A stretch of 64,000 nucleotides of DNA from Cunninghamia lanceolata (GCA_027924645.1 BSBN01001150.1:2294001-2358000), one strand, 5' to 3'; numbered from the stretch's first letter, positions 33,994-47,449 are shown. Made by a program: numbers and translations. The notes: generated by a model from the sequence alone, not told the origin.

Positions 33994-36663
33994 CACTAAC
34001 CTTGGCATTCACTTGGATTTGATCCACTTTGTTAAAAATTTTGCATCCCCTTAATTTGTTTGAGTGACTTGTGGATTCATTTTTTTTTGTGTATTGGCAT
34101 CCACTTTGCCTATGTGAAGCATATGTTTGAACTTTTGCATCCCCTTAATTTGTTTGAGTGAATTTTGTTATTCATATTTTGTGTATAAAACTTAAGTGAA
34201 CTACCTTTGGCATTCACTTGTTTGATCTATTTACTATTTGTTTGTTTATGTAAGTTTGAACTTTCATGTTCACTTATTGTGAAATGAAAATTGAAATGTT
34301 TGAATTATAATGTTTACTTTTGTGTGTGAAGTGTATTTTTGAACTTTGGCATTCACTTTGTATGAAGTGTGCTTGAATTTAACCTTTCACTAAAGAGTAC
34401 TAACTTTTGCATTTATTACATATTTGAACTTTGGTATGTATGAAGTGTGTGCTTGAACAAACTATGTGTGAAGAGATTGAACTAATTTTGTGCGAAGAGT
34501 GTTTTTAACTTCAACATTCACTTTGTGTGAAGAGTGTTTTTAACTTTAGCATTCACTTTGTGAGGAGTGTACTAACTTTGGCATTCACTTTTTGTGTGTT
34601 TGAACTTTGTTATTGTTGAACTTTGGCAATTACTTTGTATGAAGTGTGTGTTTGAACAAACTATGTGTGAAGCGATTGAACTTTCTTTGTGTGAAGTGTT
34701 TTAACATTGCATTCACTTTGTGTTTGTGAACTTTCACATCCAATTTGTGTGAGGAGTGTACTAACTTTGGCATTTCCTTTATGTGTGTGTTTGAACTTTT
34801 AAACTTTATTATTTACTTTTTTATATGTATGAAGTGTGTGTTTGAACAAACTATGTGAAGCAATTGTACTTTGTGTGAAGAGTGTGTTGAACTTTGGCAT
34901 TAACTTTGTTTGTGTTTGTACTTTGGCATGTTTGAACTTGGGTGTTTCCTTCATGTGTGGTTGAATTAACTTTGTATGAAGCATGTTTGAACATTGGCAT
35001 GTGTTCACTTTTTGTGTGTTTTAATTTTGACATTCACTTTGTGTGGTGCATGTGTTTGAACAAATTTCATATTAAATGTGTTTGCTCTTTAGCATGTTTT
35101 AACTTTGGCATTTACTTTATGTGTATGTGTGTGTTTGGACTTTGTCATGTTTAAACTTAAGTGTTTACTTCATTTGAATGCTTGTCATGTTTGTCCTACC
35201 TTTATGTGATTAAAGTATGTTTGAACTTTGTGCAATCCACTTTTGCATGTGTTTAAACAAAATCCATGTGAAGTGCTTGCACTTTGACATTCACTTTATG
35301 TGTGTGTTAGTTTGGCATGTTTGAACTTAAATGTTTACTTTGTGCATGTTTGTACTAATTTTGTGTGAATGAAGTGTGTTTGAAAGTTAATTTTGGTATT
35401 CACTTTGTGTGGTGTGTGCACTTGAACTAACTTTGGCATTCATTGCGTGTTTGTGTGTGTACACAATTGAAAGACCTTTGACATTTAATTTTTTCTATTG
35501 GTATGAATGAACTTCAACTAGCATTTTGTGTGGGATGTATGAACAATCTTTGACATTCTTTGACAAACAAAATGAAAGCCAAAGTTCATTGTGTGTCTTT
35601 GTGTGTTTAAATGAAATTTGTCTTTCATTTTGTGTGTGTGTGAAATAACTGTGGCATTCATTATGCAAATGAACCTTGGAATTCATTGTGTGCATGTGAA
35701 TGAACTTTGATATTCACTTTGTGTGAAGTGTGTGCATGTGTGTTTGAAAGATAACTTTGTCATTCACTTTTTTGTTTGTGTGAAGTGTGTATGTGTGTGT
35801 GTGTGTGCGTGTGTGTATGAAAGTTAATTGTGGTATTCGCTTTATGTGGTGTGTGTATTTGAACTAACTTTGGTATTCATTGTGTGTGTGTGCGAGCGCA
35901 TGCATGCACACTTGAAATAACTTCAACATTTATTTTTTTGTGTATGATTGAACATTAGCTATCATTTTGTGTGGAGTGTATGAATGAACTTTGATGTTCA
36001 CTTGTGTGGAATGTGATTGAAAGATTAGGCATTCTTTTATTCTATGTGTACAAATGAACTTTGGTTATAATTTTGTGTGGAGTTTACAAATGAACTTTGA
36101 TGTTCACTTTGTGTGGAATGTGCTTGAAAGAATTGACATTCTTTTTTATGAACGAATGAACTTTGGCTATCATTCTATGTGGAGTGTACGAATGAACTTT
36201 GGCTATCATTCTATGTGGAGTGTATGGATGAACTTTGATGTTCATTGTGTGCCTCTATGTGTTTGAATGAACTTTGGCATTCATTGTGTGTATGTGTGCA
36301 TGCGAATGGACTTTTGCATTCACTGTGTGTATATGTGCTTGTGAATAAACTTTGGCACTCACTGTGTGTATGTTTGAAAGTTAACTTGGCATTCATTTTC
36401 TATGATGTGTGTGCATGTGTGTTTGAAAAGTAACTTTGTGTGAATTGTGTGCTTTTGTGTTTGAACTAACTTTGGCATTGAACTTTTTATGTAAGAATGT
36501 ACTTTAACTATCACTTTGTGTGGGGTGTATGTACACAAATAATTTGAGATCCACTTTGTGTGGAATGTCTGTGTGTTTGAATGAACTTAGTCTTTCACTC
36601 TGTGTTTGTGGGTGGGTTTAAAAGTTAGCTTTGGCATTCATTGTGTGTGCATATGTGCATGTG

Positions 36664-37465
36664 TGAATAAACATTGACATTCACTTTGCGTGCAAGGGCA
36701 TGTATGTGTGTGTGAATGAACTTTCACATTCACTTTGTGTGCATACAAAAGTACTTTAACATTCACTTTATGCGAAATGCATGTGTGTATATTTGAATGA
36801 ACTTTGACTTTCATTTTGTGTATGTTGGGTGTATTTAAAAGTTAGTTTTGACATTCACTGTGTGTGCACATGTGAACAAACTTTTGCATTCACAATGGTT
36901 GTGTACAAAATACTTTTATGTTCACTTTATGTGAATTGTATGTATAAAAATACTTTCAAACTTTAATGATGTTAACTTTGTGTGTGCTCGTATGTGTGAT
37001 TGAGCAAACTTTGGCTTTTAATGTGTGTGGGGGTTTGAAAGTTAATTTTGGTATTTATTGTGTGTGAATGAACATTGACATTCACTTTGCGTGCAAGGGC
37101 ATGTATGTGTGTGTGAATGAACTTTCACATTCACTTTGTGTGCATACAAAAGTACTTTAACATTCACTTTATGCGAAATGCATGTGTGTATATTTGAATG
37201 AACTTTGACTTTCATTTTGTGTATGTTGGGTGTATTTAAAAGTTAGTTTTGACATTCACTGTGTGTGCACATGTGAACGAACTTTTGCATTCACAATGGT
37301 TGTGTACAAAATACTTTTATGTTCACTTTATGTGAATTGTATGTATAAAAATACTTTCAAACTTTAATGATGTTAACTTTGTGTGTGCTCGTATGTGTGA
37401 TTGAGCAAACTTTGGCTTTTAATGTGTGTGGGGGTTTGAAAGTTAATTTTGGTATTTATTGTGTG
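36664..37465 (+). repeat. 401-bp recent tandem duplication inside the array
   Basis: Copy 1 (36664-37064) and copy 2 (37065-37465) are almost identical: ACATTGACATTCACTTTGCG occurs at 36671 and 37072, and GGTATTTATTGTGTG closes both. I see only a couple of substitutions (for example AACAAAC/AACGAAC). Confidence 0.93.
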
Positions 37466-37803
37466 AATGAACTTTGGCATTCACTATGTGTGTGCACAAA
37501 AATACTTTGGCTTTTATTGTGTGAAGTGTATGTAGAAAAGTACTTTCAAACTGAACATCACTTTGTGTGTGTGTGTGAGTGTGTGTTAGCTTTGGAATTC
37601 AATATGTGTGCACATATGTGAAAGAACTTTTGCATTCACTATGTCTATGTGTACAAAATGCTTTGACTTTCACTTTGTGTGAAGTTAATGTACAAAAACA
37701 CTTTTAAACTTTAATGATGTTCACTTTTGTGTGTACAATGTATGTGTGTTTAAATGAACTTTGGCATTCACTGTGTGTGTGGGTTTGAAAGTTAACACTA
37801 GCA

Positions 37804-37806
<3 letters not shown>

Positions 37807-37837
<31 letters not shown>
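37807..37837 (+). repeat. (TG)n microsatellite
   Basis: About 15 TG dinucleotides within the G/T-rich array. Confidence 0.95.
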
Positions 37838-37838
<1 letters not shown>

Positions 37839-38701
37839 TATGCATGTGTGTTTGAAAGAATTGTGACATTCATTTTTGTGTATGTGTACTTCAACTATCA
37901 CTTTATGTGGAGTCTGTATATATATACTTTGACATACAAATGAACTTTGACATTCTTGTGCGTGTGTGTGTGTTTGAGTGAACTTTGGCATTCTTGTGTG
38001 TGTGTGCGTGTGAGATAGAGAGAGATAGAGTGAACTAACATCTCTTTTTTTTTATGAATATACTTCAACTATCACTTTGTGTGGAGTGTATGTACAAAAA
38101 ATTTGATGTTCACTTTGTGTGGAGTGTACAAAAAAAATTGACATTCACTTTGTGTGGAGTGAGTCTATGTGTGATGGACTTTTCCATTCACTTTGTGTCA
38201 CGTGTCTATGTGTTTGAGTGGGCTTTGACATTCTTGTTAGTGTCTGTTGTGTTTGAGTGAACTTTGGAATTCTTGTGTGTGTGTTTTTGTGTCTGAGTGA
38301 ACTTTGGCGTTCTTGTGTGTATGTGTTTGAGTGAACTTTGACATTGTTGTGTGTGTTTGAAATATCTTTGAAATTTATTTATTTTGTATATAAATGTACT
38401 TCATCTATCACTTTATGTGGTGTCTATGTATGAACGAACTTTGACATTCACTTTGTGTCACGTGTCTCTATGTGTTTGAGTGAACCTCAACATTCTTGTG
38501 TGTGTGGAGTGTGTTTGTGTTTAAAAGAACTTCGATGTTAATTGTTGTTGTATGAATGTACTTCAAGTATCACTTTGTGTGGATTGCATATAAAGAGTTG
38601 ACGTCTACTTTGTGTGGAGTGTGTCTATGTATGAGTTACTTCAACATTCACTTTGTGTCATGCCTATTTGTGATTGATTGAGCTTTGTAATTCTTTTGTG
38701 T

Positions 38702-38900
38702 GTAAGATCAATAATAAGATGGCTAAGAAAAATAACATATTAGATGAGATTAAATATATTTGTGTATGAGTGTACTTCAACATTCACTTTGTGTCATCCG
38801 TTTGTGTTTGATTGAGTGAACTTTGACAATCTTGTGTGTGTAAGATTGATAATAAGAGAGCTAAGAAAAAGAACATATTAGATCGGATAAGATCTATTTG
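38702..38900 (+). repeat. Pair of direct repeats, about 139 bp apart
   Basis: TGTAAGAT-AATAATAAGA--GCTAAGAAAAA-AACATATTAGAT occurs at about 38700-38745 and again at about 38838-38885, at the right edge of the array. Confidence 0.8.
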
Positions 38901-39630
38901 GGTGTCAAGATAGATGACATTGTGCCTATATTTATAGTTGTGCATGATTGAACCCATGGATTGATATTTTTACATGTTAATATCCAGGTGCAACTACAAA
39001 TTTCTATATCATTAATAAAATTTAAGTAATTACCATTATTCTGATAACTTAAAGTAGATATAAAGTAGACTTCTTAGGATATATGTGAGACATGTTATTT
39101 TAGTTTGCAATTCATTTCTAAGTTACTTTTGATACAATATAACTTCAATGAGACACTCCTCAAGAAATTGTAAGTTTAGTTTGTATCAATAATTTAGATC
39201 GTATTCCATGATTAGAATGAGGGAAACTTTAGAGATTTATCTTTCTTCATCCTCATGATGGATCACATAGTATGATTCAAAGTATTGATGCAAACTAAAC
39301 TCACAATTTCTATCTTTCTTCATCCTAGAATATCTCCCTTATATTATTGATTGTGGAAACCTAATGTCTACCATAATGAAATTATGAATTTTTTTTGTTC
39401 TAAATTAATATAGTTAAACATTTTTTAAAATCCTTCTTATATTACATCATAATTGTATAGAAAATGGTGGATATAACTCACAACCCAAAGTCATTTTGGA
39501 AGATCAAATATCAACATCTAAAGTCATTTATAACAAAAATATAACTAATAATGGCATGGTTCTAAGTAGTTACCCATCATACACTCTAGTAATAATAACC
39601 CAGGAAAATTTCTCACTAAGAGGTGTGTGT
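38901..39630. other. No gene seen
   Basis: AT-rich sequence without recognisable features. Confidence 0.6.
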
Positions 39631-39800
39631 AGATCAAGTGCATAAATAACATCACTTAAAAAAACATAAATAAACAAAACCAAAATCATTGATGGAAATT
39701 TATTATATAATGTGCAGATCAAGTGCATAAATAACATCACTTAAAAAAACATAAATAAACAAAACCAAAATCATTGATGGAAATTTATTATATAATGTGT
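39631..39800 (+). repeat. Perfect 85-bp tandem duplication
   Basis: Copies at 39631-39715 and 39716-39800, beginning AGATCAAGTGCATAAATAAC. They appear identical except at the junction base. Confidence 0.95.
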
Positions 39801-41127
39801 AGGATCTCCATCATGTTTGGGTCCTCCCCAAATATCCTCCAAAGATATATTGATATTTAAAATTGAGCTAGATTATCTCTAGGACTAGTATACAACAAGA
39901 AATAGCCAAGGATATACATTAAAGACTAGGATATTGGATCTAAGGACCTTGCACACAAGAAGGGGATGCCAAAGAAACCCCATTTGAGGCACTCTACTAG
40001 TTGTACAATGTCATTGCTCTAAACTCCAATAGTTTTTATAATAAGTGTAGCCCAATTGAGATTTTTAATGTTTTGCTCTAAATCTCTATGCAGGTTGTAG
40101 CATTAAAAAATATCTAAAATAATGTTTTTCAAAACATGAAATAGAATTTCAAATCAAGAAAGAAACAATTGTTTCATAAACCTTGCACAAACCAAAATGA
40201 AATTTTGAAACAAAGATGGCTACCCAAAAAATTATATTTGAAAAGGAGCAAGAAAATAGCGAATCAAGCAAATTATGCTTGAAAGAATCTCAATATAATG
40301 GAGATGCAGAACATTTATTTTGTGAATTTCTTTAAGAAAGATATAACACTTGATATTTATGACAATGTCAATAAATTAAATTGTTTAAGGTTTCAAATAA
40401 CTTGTTGTAATATAATGAAATCAGTCGACTTGAGGATTTGGAATTAACCTACCATTTGTGATTAAGTTCGCGAGAAGGCATATATCATATAATCTATTGA
40501 TATGGGTTTGAATTTAAGAAAAGGGATATCAACATGCTATTTTTGATCTCTTCACCAATAGGGTGAAAGTAATAGTTTGATATTTTGAAAACAAATGTTG
40601 AGGGTGAGGCCTTATAAAATATCAATAGAAAATTTGTCAATTGATTCAAATGAGTTTTTGGTCTTCAATATAGGACAAAGAATCCAATCTATAGTACATT
40701 TAAAAACTTTATTTGTCATCTTGGAGATGGCCATTTGAAATGTCTTTGAGATTATAAGGTAAGAGCTTTGAGCCAAAGGCATACTATTTATAACATTTAA
40801 AGGAGACCAAAAAATACAATGGTAATTGATTAATAAGGAGTGGTATCTAAAATAAGAAATATTGTGAATAACAAAAGTACCATTAGTTTTGTCAAGACAT
40901 TCATCCTATCGATTTGATAATCACACCTATGCTTGCACTTAGTTCCTTGTGACTAATCAATAGCTTTGAAGGTATTTCAAAATACTATGAAATCCCTAGA
41001 TATTTTAGGAAACACAGACAAAGTCAAGAGCGAGAAGGGAAACTAAAGAGTGGAGATCAACAAAATTCGCAAGTCTAATAATGTGGGTAGGAAGTGATTG
41101 ATAATGAACATTTTTATGCTTCCCATG
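39801..41127. other. No gene seen
   Basis: AT-rich DNA, with no ORF of note on either strand. Confidence 0.55.
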
Positions 41128-41660
41128 GCCTAGTTTGCATATTTACCAGCTTCTGGCCCTCTTCCCTATTGTGGAGGTTTCTTATTAAGGGAAAATTTGA
41201 GTTGTACCCTTGTGTAAGGGGTTTTTTATTGTGACATTTTAGTCTACCCAAGACAGGGATTTGATTTTAGATCGATGGTTGTGAATGTGGGGTGAGCATT
41301 CCCTTTAACTCAAGCCATAGTCTACATTGTTAAAACTACTATTGAAACTACTTAATATTAGGTCTATTTGGGTTAGACTTCCTCATCTCCCTCTTCAATT
41401 CTTGGATGATTCCTATTATGAGGCCATTTGGCAATGCTATTGGTCATTTTTTGAAGGTTGATTCTACCACTACCCTTATGGGCAGCCCTACTTTTTCTTG
41501 TATTCTAGTGGATATCGATACATCCAAGGGTATACACCTAGGGATGTTGTTTTGATGGTGGAGGATAGGCCTTCGAATCAGCCGCCTCATTATGAGGGTC
41601 TTGTTGTCATGAAAGATTGCACCCTTGTTAAGCACTACGCCTAACAATCTTGTGACACAT
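41128..41660 (+). pseudogene. LINE (L1-type) ORF1 relic, DUF4283-like
   Basis: A reading frame from 41128 gives FTSFWPSSLLWRFLIKGKFE, then CVRGFFIVTF, stop, STQDRDLILDRWL. This matches the pattern of the DUF4283 domain in plant L1 ORF1 proteins (FWPS..L..W, then G.FF.V.F....D...L). The domain continues in shifted frames with IWVRLPHLPLQFLDDSYYEA (about 41370-41430) and GNAIGHFLKVDST..GSPTF (about 41431-41500), then VDIDTSKGI. At least three stops and two frameshifts are present. By family knowledge, ORF1 is the RNA-binding protein of the retrotransposon. No endonuclease or reverse transcriptase of this LINE is seen downstream. Confidence 0.65.
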
Positions 41661-44600
41661 TGGATCACTTTCAAACTGTGGGTTGTCTATAATGAAAGTG
41701 AACCTCCAGAAGAGTCATCTCCGTTTAAAAGCCTCTTGGATCTAATGTACTTTCAAGGAAAAGAGATAGAAAGCTAACTAATGAAACTGAAATTGATCCT
41801 AAGAGGTGATGCACCAATTATTAAACTCTAATTTGCAACCTATTCACAACTATCTTTCAATATATCTGCTCACACAACTCAATTTGAACAATTTTAACAC
41901 AAATATTTCATATAAAGGCTTGAAAACTTCTATCTTCTTTGAAGGAAAATTGGTATTTTTCATAACTTAGAAAGATAAGAAAATCACTTGCACAACCTAC
42001 AACTTGTGATAATGAATTGTTTTTTCTATATACATGCTTCAATGAATAAGACATAAATTTAAAAGTTTGATGTTTAAAACACAATAAACGTTCATAAAAA
42101 TCACTCAATAGAACATAATCTGAGAACGAAAACACCTAATTTTATTGAAAATAGCAGGAATACCTTTGCAATAACTGTAAAATATGCTGAAGAATAAGTT
42201 GCTACTATATAAAAATCTGTAAAAATGCTGAGTTACAATACTGAAAGCCTCTTTGCAATGTGCAAAGGAAAACAAAAAGCAAGAACTGAGAAAAAAGCAC
42301 AAGCTTTTCTCCTATAATACAAAATATCTCCCAAAAAGAAAAGGGAAGTCATCTCTTGTCTAACTGGACTCCAACTAATGTGTGAATAGGTTGGAAAAAG
42401 ATCCTCAACCTCATAAATAGTCAACTCTCAGTTGTTGGGTGAGCAAGAGGAAAATGCCTAAATTAGAGGGCTCACAACTGCTCCAAATTGAGCTATTTTA
42501 GCTTTGAACTCCTCCTCTCAAGGTAATTGACTTAATAGACTTCCAAAAATAGTCGAGTTTGATCAAAAGTCAAAAATTGAAGAAAAATATCCTCTTGCAT
42601 GAGTTTGCAACTTCTGTTTGTCCTCTCTACACTCATTTGCATGTTTGAGGCAATGATAGTTTATTTTAACAAATATTAGAGGTAATTTAATTTATTAATT
42701 ACCTTAATAAGTGTTAGAATAATTACAATATGCAATTTGGTTAATCTAGCAAGTATTAAGGTAATCCTAGTAAATAATTACCCTAATAAATGCTAAAATA
42801 TCCTATGATGGTCTTTTACTTATGCAAAAGGCTAATGATTTTGTCAATTTGACTTCACCTTTGAGAGATTGAGGTTAATGATGTGGTTTTCTTTCACTCC
42901 ATACCCTAAAAGATAACTAAGGTCTCATGATATTGCTGACTTGGCATCAAACCTTTAAAATTATCATAACAATCATGCCCCCCTACTTGATTTATTTGAA
43001 TTAACATTTGAAGTCTTCACCAGGCCCATGATATTGCTTTTCTTTCTTTAAACACTTAAAGTGTTTACCACGGGGAACAATTGATTTTCAATGATTCCTA
43101 TCAAAAGGTCAAAAAAAGAAAAAAAGCTTTGTAAAATTCAGGATTGACAAAGAAATTAGGGCATCCTTTAGTAAAAGGGCCTCAAACCCTAACCTAAGCA
43201 CCTTTTTGTCACTTTACTTCATCATTTTGTTGTTCTGGGTGTTGGAGGGCACTGCCATGTAGGGTTTGAGCCTCTTCCAGGCTTATTGGTAAGTTCATCC
43301 ATCATCTCTTACTGTTGCTTTTGCTGTGATGATGGTATAATAGTGAATAGACTACTATCTCTTCGTTCTACATGTTCTTACTATGGAGAAAATAGTGGAA
43401 AGGTTGTTTTTATGTTCATACCTCGTGCTAGGGTTTTTCTTTATCTGTTGCTCCTTACGATGAACAAAAGAAAATGAAAACCTCAGGTTTCCTTACTTTC
43501 TCTGATGAAAAATAGCAATATGCCCTTGTCTTTTGAGGGAAAAACTGTAAGATTTTTGCTGCTCTGAAACCCTGCATACTAGATCTCATATAACTTGGTT
43601 GTCCTTTGACTATTTGACATACTTTTCTTGTTCTTGTATGCTACCTACAGGCCTTAGGTCCCTTTCAAACATAGTAAACTCTGCTACTCTTTTTAAATGT
43701 ATGGACTCTACTGTTATTTACATTAACCACCCTATAACAATTCACAAACCCCTACTGTGACAGACTTATTGTTGATTGACAGACCTTTGCTCATTTTTTT
43801 ATTGTCTTTTGTCCTTATGTATTTGCTTGACTATGTTTGTTGTCTACCTTGTGAGTATAATGCATCTATGCTCATTTGAATTTAGCTTTGCAAACAAGTT
43901 GGAGTCTGTGTCTATGTAATTTGTGGTAGCTTTGTCAAATAACATTCCACATGCAGGGGGTATCCTTTGGAGCTAACCTCAGTTATATTTTCAAGCTCTT
44001 TATCCTCTTAATACTCTCCCTAGTTTCTTCATTTGATATTTGCCAACTGTTATTGGATTACTATTTCACTATGTATCTAATAGAGATTTCATCTTTTCAC
44101 ACACTTAAACTTTTTGCAAGCCTATACAAACCTAGGGTTTCTCATAGTTTTGGTGGGGTTTATACAAGTTTCCAAGATGATGACTATTTTTTCTTGCTCA
44201 CACCATTTTTTGTTCATTGGTCATTACTTTCCTTGAGGTTTGATTATATGAATGTCCTCATTTGTGTTTATCTCTACTTTCAAGAAAATATTGGTCTAAA
44301 CATGAAATGCATATCTCCAACATAGTCTTTCTGCACCTCCCTCCTATGAAAATGTGAAGAAACTCCTATCACCCTTATAGCAGACTGTGGAGTGATTGAC
44401 TGCAATGATGACTGTGCTATCATTTTTTTGCTGCTTTTAGACTGTGATGACAGTCACTTCATGACTGAAATAGTCCTCTATCAAATCTGCATGTTATAGA
44501 TTTTCTCCATAATGCTCGATGTCTTTCACAGAACTTTGCCCTTGACAATAGTCCTTTAGTGATAACATGACATTGATAAGTAGGAGGTATTTTTCGCAGC

Positions 44601-44753
44601 ATGTCAAATTATGATATTTTATTTCAGGGTTTAACTACGTAGTTTTTGAGTCAAACACATGACCCATATTTCATGAGTAGTGGTTCACATGAACCCATCT
44701 CTCATGTTAATGAATGCTCCACTTAGCACTCATTGCATCTAGGTGATGCACAC
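41661..44753. other. No gene seen
   Basis: AT-rich. The ORF 43951-44325 is hydrophobic but has no recognised domain, and the ORFs at 41908-42424 (minus) are unsupported. Around 44380-44470 and 45230-45320 the words GACTGT and ACAGTC recur often. Confidence 0.5.
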
Positions 44754-44834
44754 AGGGGTGAAGCATAAGGACTTCCCGGGAGGTCACCCATCCTAGTACC
44801 ACTCTAACTCAAGCACGCTTAACCATGGAGTTTC
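44754..44834 (-). pseudogene. 5S rRNA-derived segment (truncated), possibly Cassandra-like
   Basis: Read on the minus strand this matches the last two thirds of plant 5S rRNA. It has an internal box A-like AAGCGTGCTTGAGTTAGAG (44820-44802), then GTACTAGGATGGGTGACCTC (box C), then GGGAAGTCCTTATGCTTCAC and CCCT at the end. The first third of 5S is missing; the upstream sequence GGCTTGATCTTGGGGGAAAC replaces it. Changes such as GAGTTAGAG for GGGCGAGAG mean it is not a functional 5S gene. Cassandra TRIM elements carry such diverged 5S domains in their LTRs. Without visible LTR ends I cannot tell a Cassandra relic from a 5S-derived SINE or a plain pseudogene. Confidence 0.8.
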
Positions 44835-47449
44835 CCCCAAGATCAAGCCAACTTAGCTTGCTACCCCATTTGATCAATGTCTTCTTCATTTCCTACAAGT
44901 CTCTCCATAGTATCCTCTTTGGCTGCATACATTAAGACTCTTAACATGATTACCTTGCACCTGCAAAACACATTCCCAGGAAAATGCTTACCATGTTATT
45001 GAGGTATTTCCTCAATGAATGATAATGCTCTTTCCTCTACAAATATAGCAATCCTTCTCTGTACAGAGCCACTTTTGGGGAGCATAACCCACCTTTCAAT
45101 CTATTGAATAGTCTAGCCATGGAACTAACAAAATGTAGCACTTCTCCAAGCAGTTGCTTTAATGTTAGATTGAATGATTACTGATCTCCCTATTAGGAAG
45201 ATAGGCTACTTTTTTGGTCATTACCATTGACTGTTCTAAAACAGTCATTTTGTGACTGTTATTTCAACTTTTAGAATCATTATGATGTGACTACTAAGAC
45301 AGTCATTAAGATGACTGTCCTTAGGCATCTGTAACTGCTCTAGACCTGTTTCTTGCTGGACAGAATATTCACAACCTTTCTTCACTTCATGATTTCTCTT
45401 CATAGATAAGCTTTCTTGAATACTAGCACAAGATAGATGATTGTTCCTCTTTTGACATGACTGTCTCTCTTAACATGACCGTCTCTCTGATATGTGGAGT
45501 GTTCACTGATTGGCATTGACTGCTACACTTGTTCGTGATTTGATGTTGTGTAGGATGGCCCATTAAGTTTTGAAAGTTTTATTCCCTAGGGCAGCTTGTC
45601 TACAACTTTGTAAGGTTTTAGGTCCTGTCAAAACCCAAGTTTGTTGTACATGGTTTATGGTTCCTTTAAAACCAACTTATCCTAATCAAAACAAAATGCA
45701 CAAGACTAGTTCATAGATGCAAGATAAGTTTGTGATCATGGATTAGTCTCAGATTGTCAAATTAATCCATGCATAGAATCAATAAAAAATTAATCGAGAG
45801 GTGATTATTATTCTATCATCTCCTATCAATAACCCTTATTAAATTTAGACCTTCACAACTCTTACAAGTGCACATTCATTAGTTATCAAGCTAAGTACAC
45901 TCTTTTGCTATTTACATTCTGACACATTTCAATTACTAGGCTCAACAGTCAAGTCAAATTGACTCCATAATTAATTAATCTAGGTTAATAATGCTTATGT
46001 GTATGCATTATATTGGATAAGCCTACTAAGCTTGAGAAAACCTTATTTTGGTATACATTTTTGGTAAACTTGATGAATCCTATAAAACCTATCTTTTCTC
46101 TAGGGTTTCTAAACCAACATTAAATTAGGATTTTTAGATTTGTATTTTTTCTAAGTTTCATGTCATTTGTAAACTTGATCTTCCTTTTGTGATCTTGTAA
46201 TTCATTGATTCATCTTACTCTTAGAGTTTAGTGTGCTTATTATATCTTACACCATGCAATCCACCCTTGGATTGGCTTTAGGGTTTATATTTTACACACT
46301 TTTTGGAACTAATTTATGATTGATAGTTTGAATATAGAACTTCAGATCCTAGAATCATCAAGTAATTCCTAGACCATACAAGGAATTTTCATCAAAGAAC
46401 ACTTCAATTAGAGTATAAAAATTCATAGAAAATTATAAAACATAAAAAATAGGAAAAATTTCAAACCTTATTGTAACACATAAGAGGGGTTAGAAGATCA
46501 GGATTCACCAAAATGTAAGGATTAAAATATTGAAACCATAAATACATACTGAAATATAGAACTAAATAAAATATTAGAATCTTGTGATGAATGAGACATT
46601 AGAATTAAGGGCTTGGGATAGGATCACACCCTCAATCTAGTCTAGATGGCACAATTTGTTTAGGAGCACCAACTCCAATATACTTAGGAGTACCAACTCC
46701 AATCACAAGTGAAGGCAAATACACAGAGTACTACTCTATTTACAATGTCATTCAGGACCCACATGCAACTTCTATAGATATAAAAATTTATTCACCACTC
46801 TACTATCTTTGATCTATATGCATACATTAATAGCACCTTTCTTATACAAACTATTTAGAGAATATTTCTTCAAAAACTCCATCAACAACCACACACAAAA
46901 AAATTTGCCTAATTTATATCTTCATCTAACATAAAGATTTAGGGGAATACAAGATTATAACTCCCTTTCTAACTCCCAAGCCATCAGTCACTAAGACACT
47001 TAGCAAACTATTCAAAAAATTGCTACAAAGTAGGTAATACGGGTCACTACCCGTCAATCTCCATGCATCGGGAAGTAGTCGTTATACGTTTGAAAGACCA
47101 CCATAGATAGGATCCTTTGCGCCCTCGACAAATTAAATGTTCACCGTTGATTGTTGTCTTCCCACCTTTTAACAAAGTATTTTCAGGAGAAGCCAGTCCC
47201 AACTAGGTCAAGGGGTCAGTCACCAAATGACATCAAAGGCTCAATGTTGTCACTTAAGTGACTAGTGACCAGTGATCACAAGTCACCATTGAATTAAAAC
47301 ATAAAGTGAGCCTGTCATAAAATCAACATATCTTTTAGGTTCTTAGGGTTTTAGGAGGTCCTTAGGGTTTTAACACTTTAGGATTTAGGTCTTCAAAATC
47401 AAACCCTAATATGCCATCAAAGAAAAATGATCCTTCTCTTCTGCAAATA
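44835..47449. other. No gene seen
   Basis: Mostly AT-rich. A small direct repeat (TTAGGAG-ACCAACTCCAAT) lies at 46670-46706. A patch at 47040-47290 is less AT-rich and has GTCACTTAAGTGAC (a palindrome, near 47250), but no ORF or known family is visible. Confidence 0.5.

Larger units (their letters stand above)
33225..38710 (+). repeat. 5.5 kb G/T-rich degenerate tandem array
   Basis: The whole stretch consists of variants of GAACTTTGGCATTCACTTTG followed by a TGTG-rich tail of varying length (TGTGTGAAGTGTGTGTTT). The unit size is about 36-60 bases. Unit order and tail length vary throughout. It contains true microsatellites (33934-33993 and 37807-37837) and a recent 401-bp duplication. The plus strand is strongly rich in T and G. 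Apparent ORFs on both strands, with repeated His-Thr-His or Cys-Val-Cys runs, are by-products of the repeat. Confidence 0.93.

Noticed and set aside
33840..34027. Overlapping ORFs across the TG/GA microsatellite
   Set aside because: A dinucleotide repeat without stops gives long open frames in any strand. There is no evidence of coding.
34799..37991. ORFs on both strands with repeated HTHT, SECQSSFKHTH or CVCVCV-like peptides
   Set aside because: They come from translating the G/T-rich tandem repeat. The same pattern appears in several frames and on both strands, with no start context or domain.
43951..44325. A 124-codon hydrophobic ORF that might be a membrane protein
   Set aside because: Composition follows the T-rich DNA. 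It has no recognisable motif, conserved neighbour or splice support.
44754..44834. A functional 5S rRNA gene
   Set aside because: The first third of the gene is missing and several conserved bases are changed.
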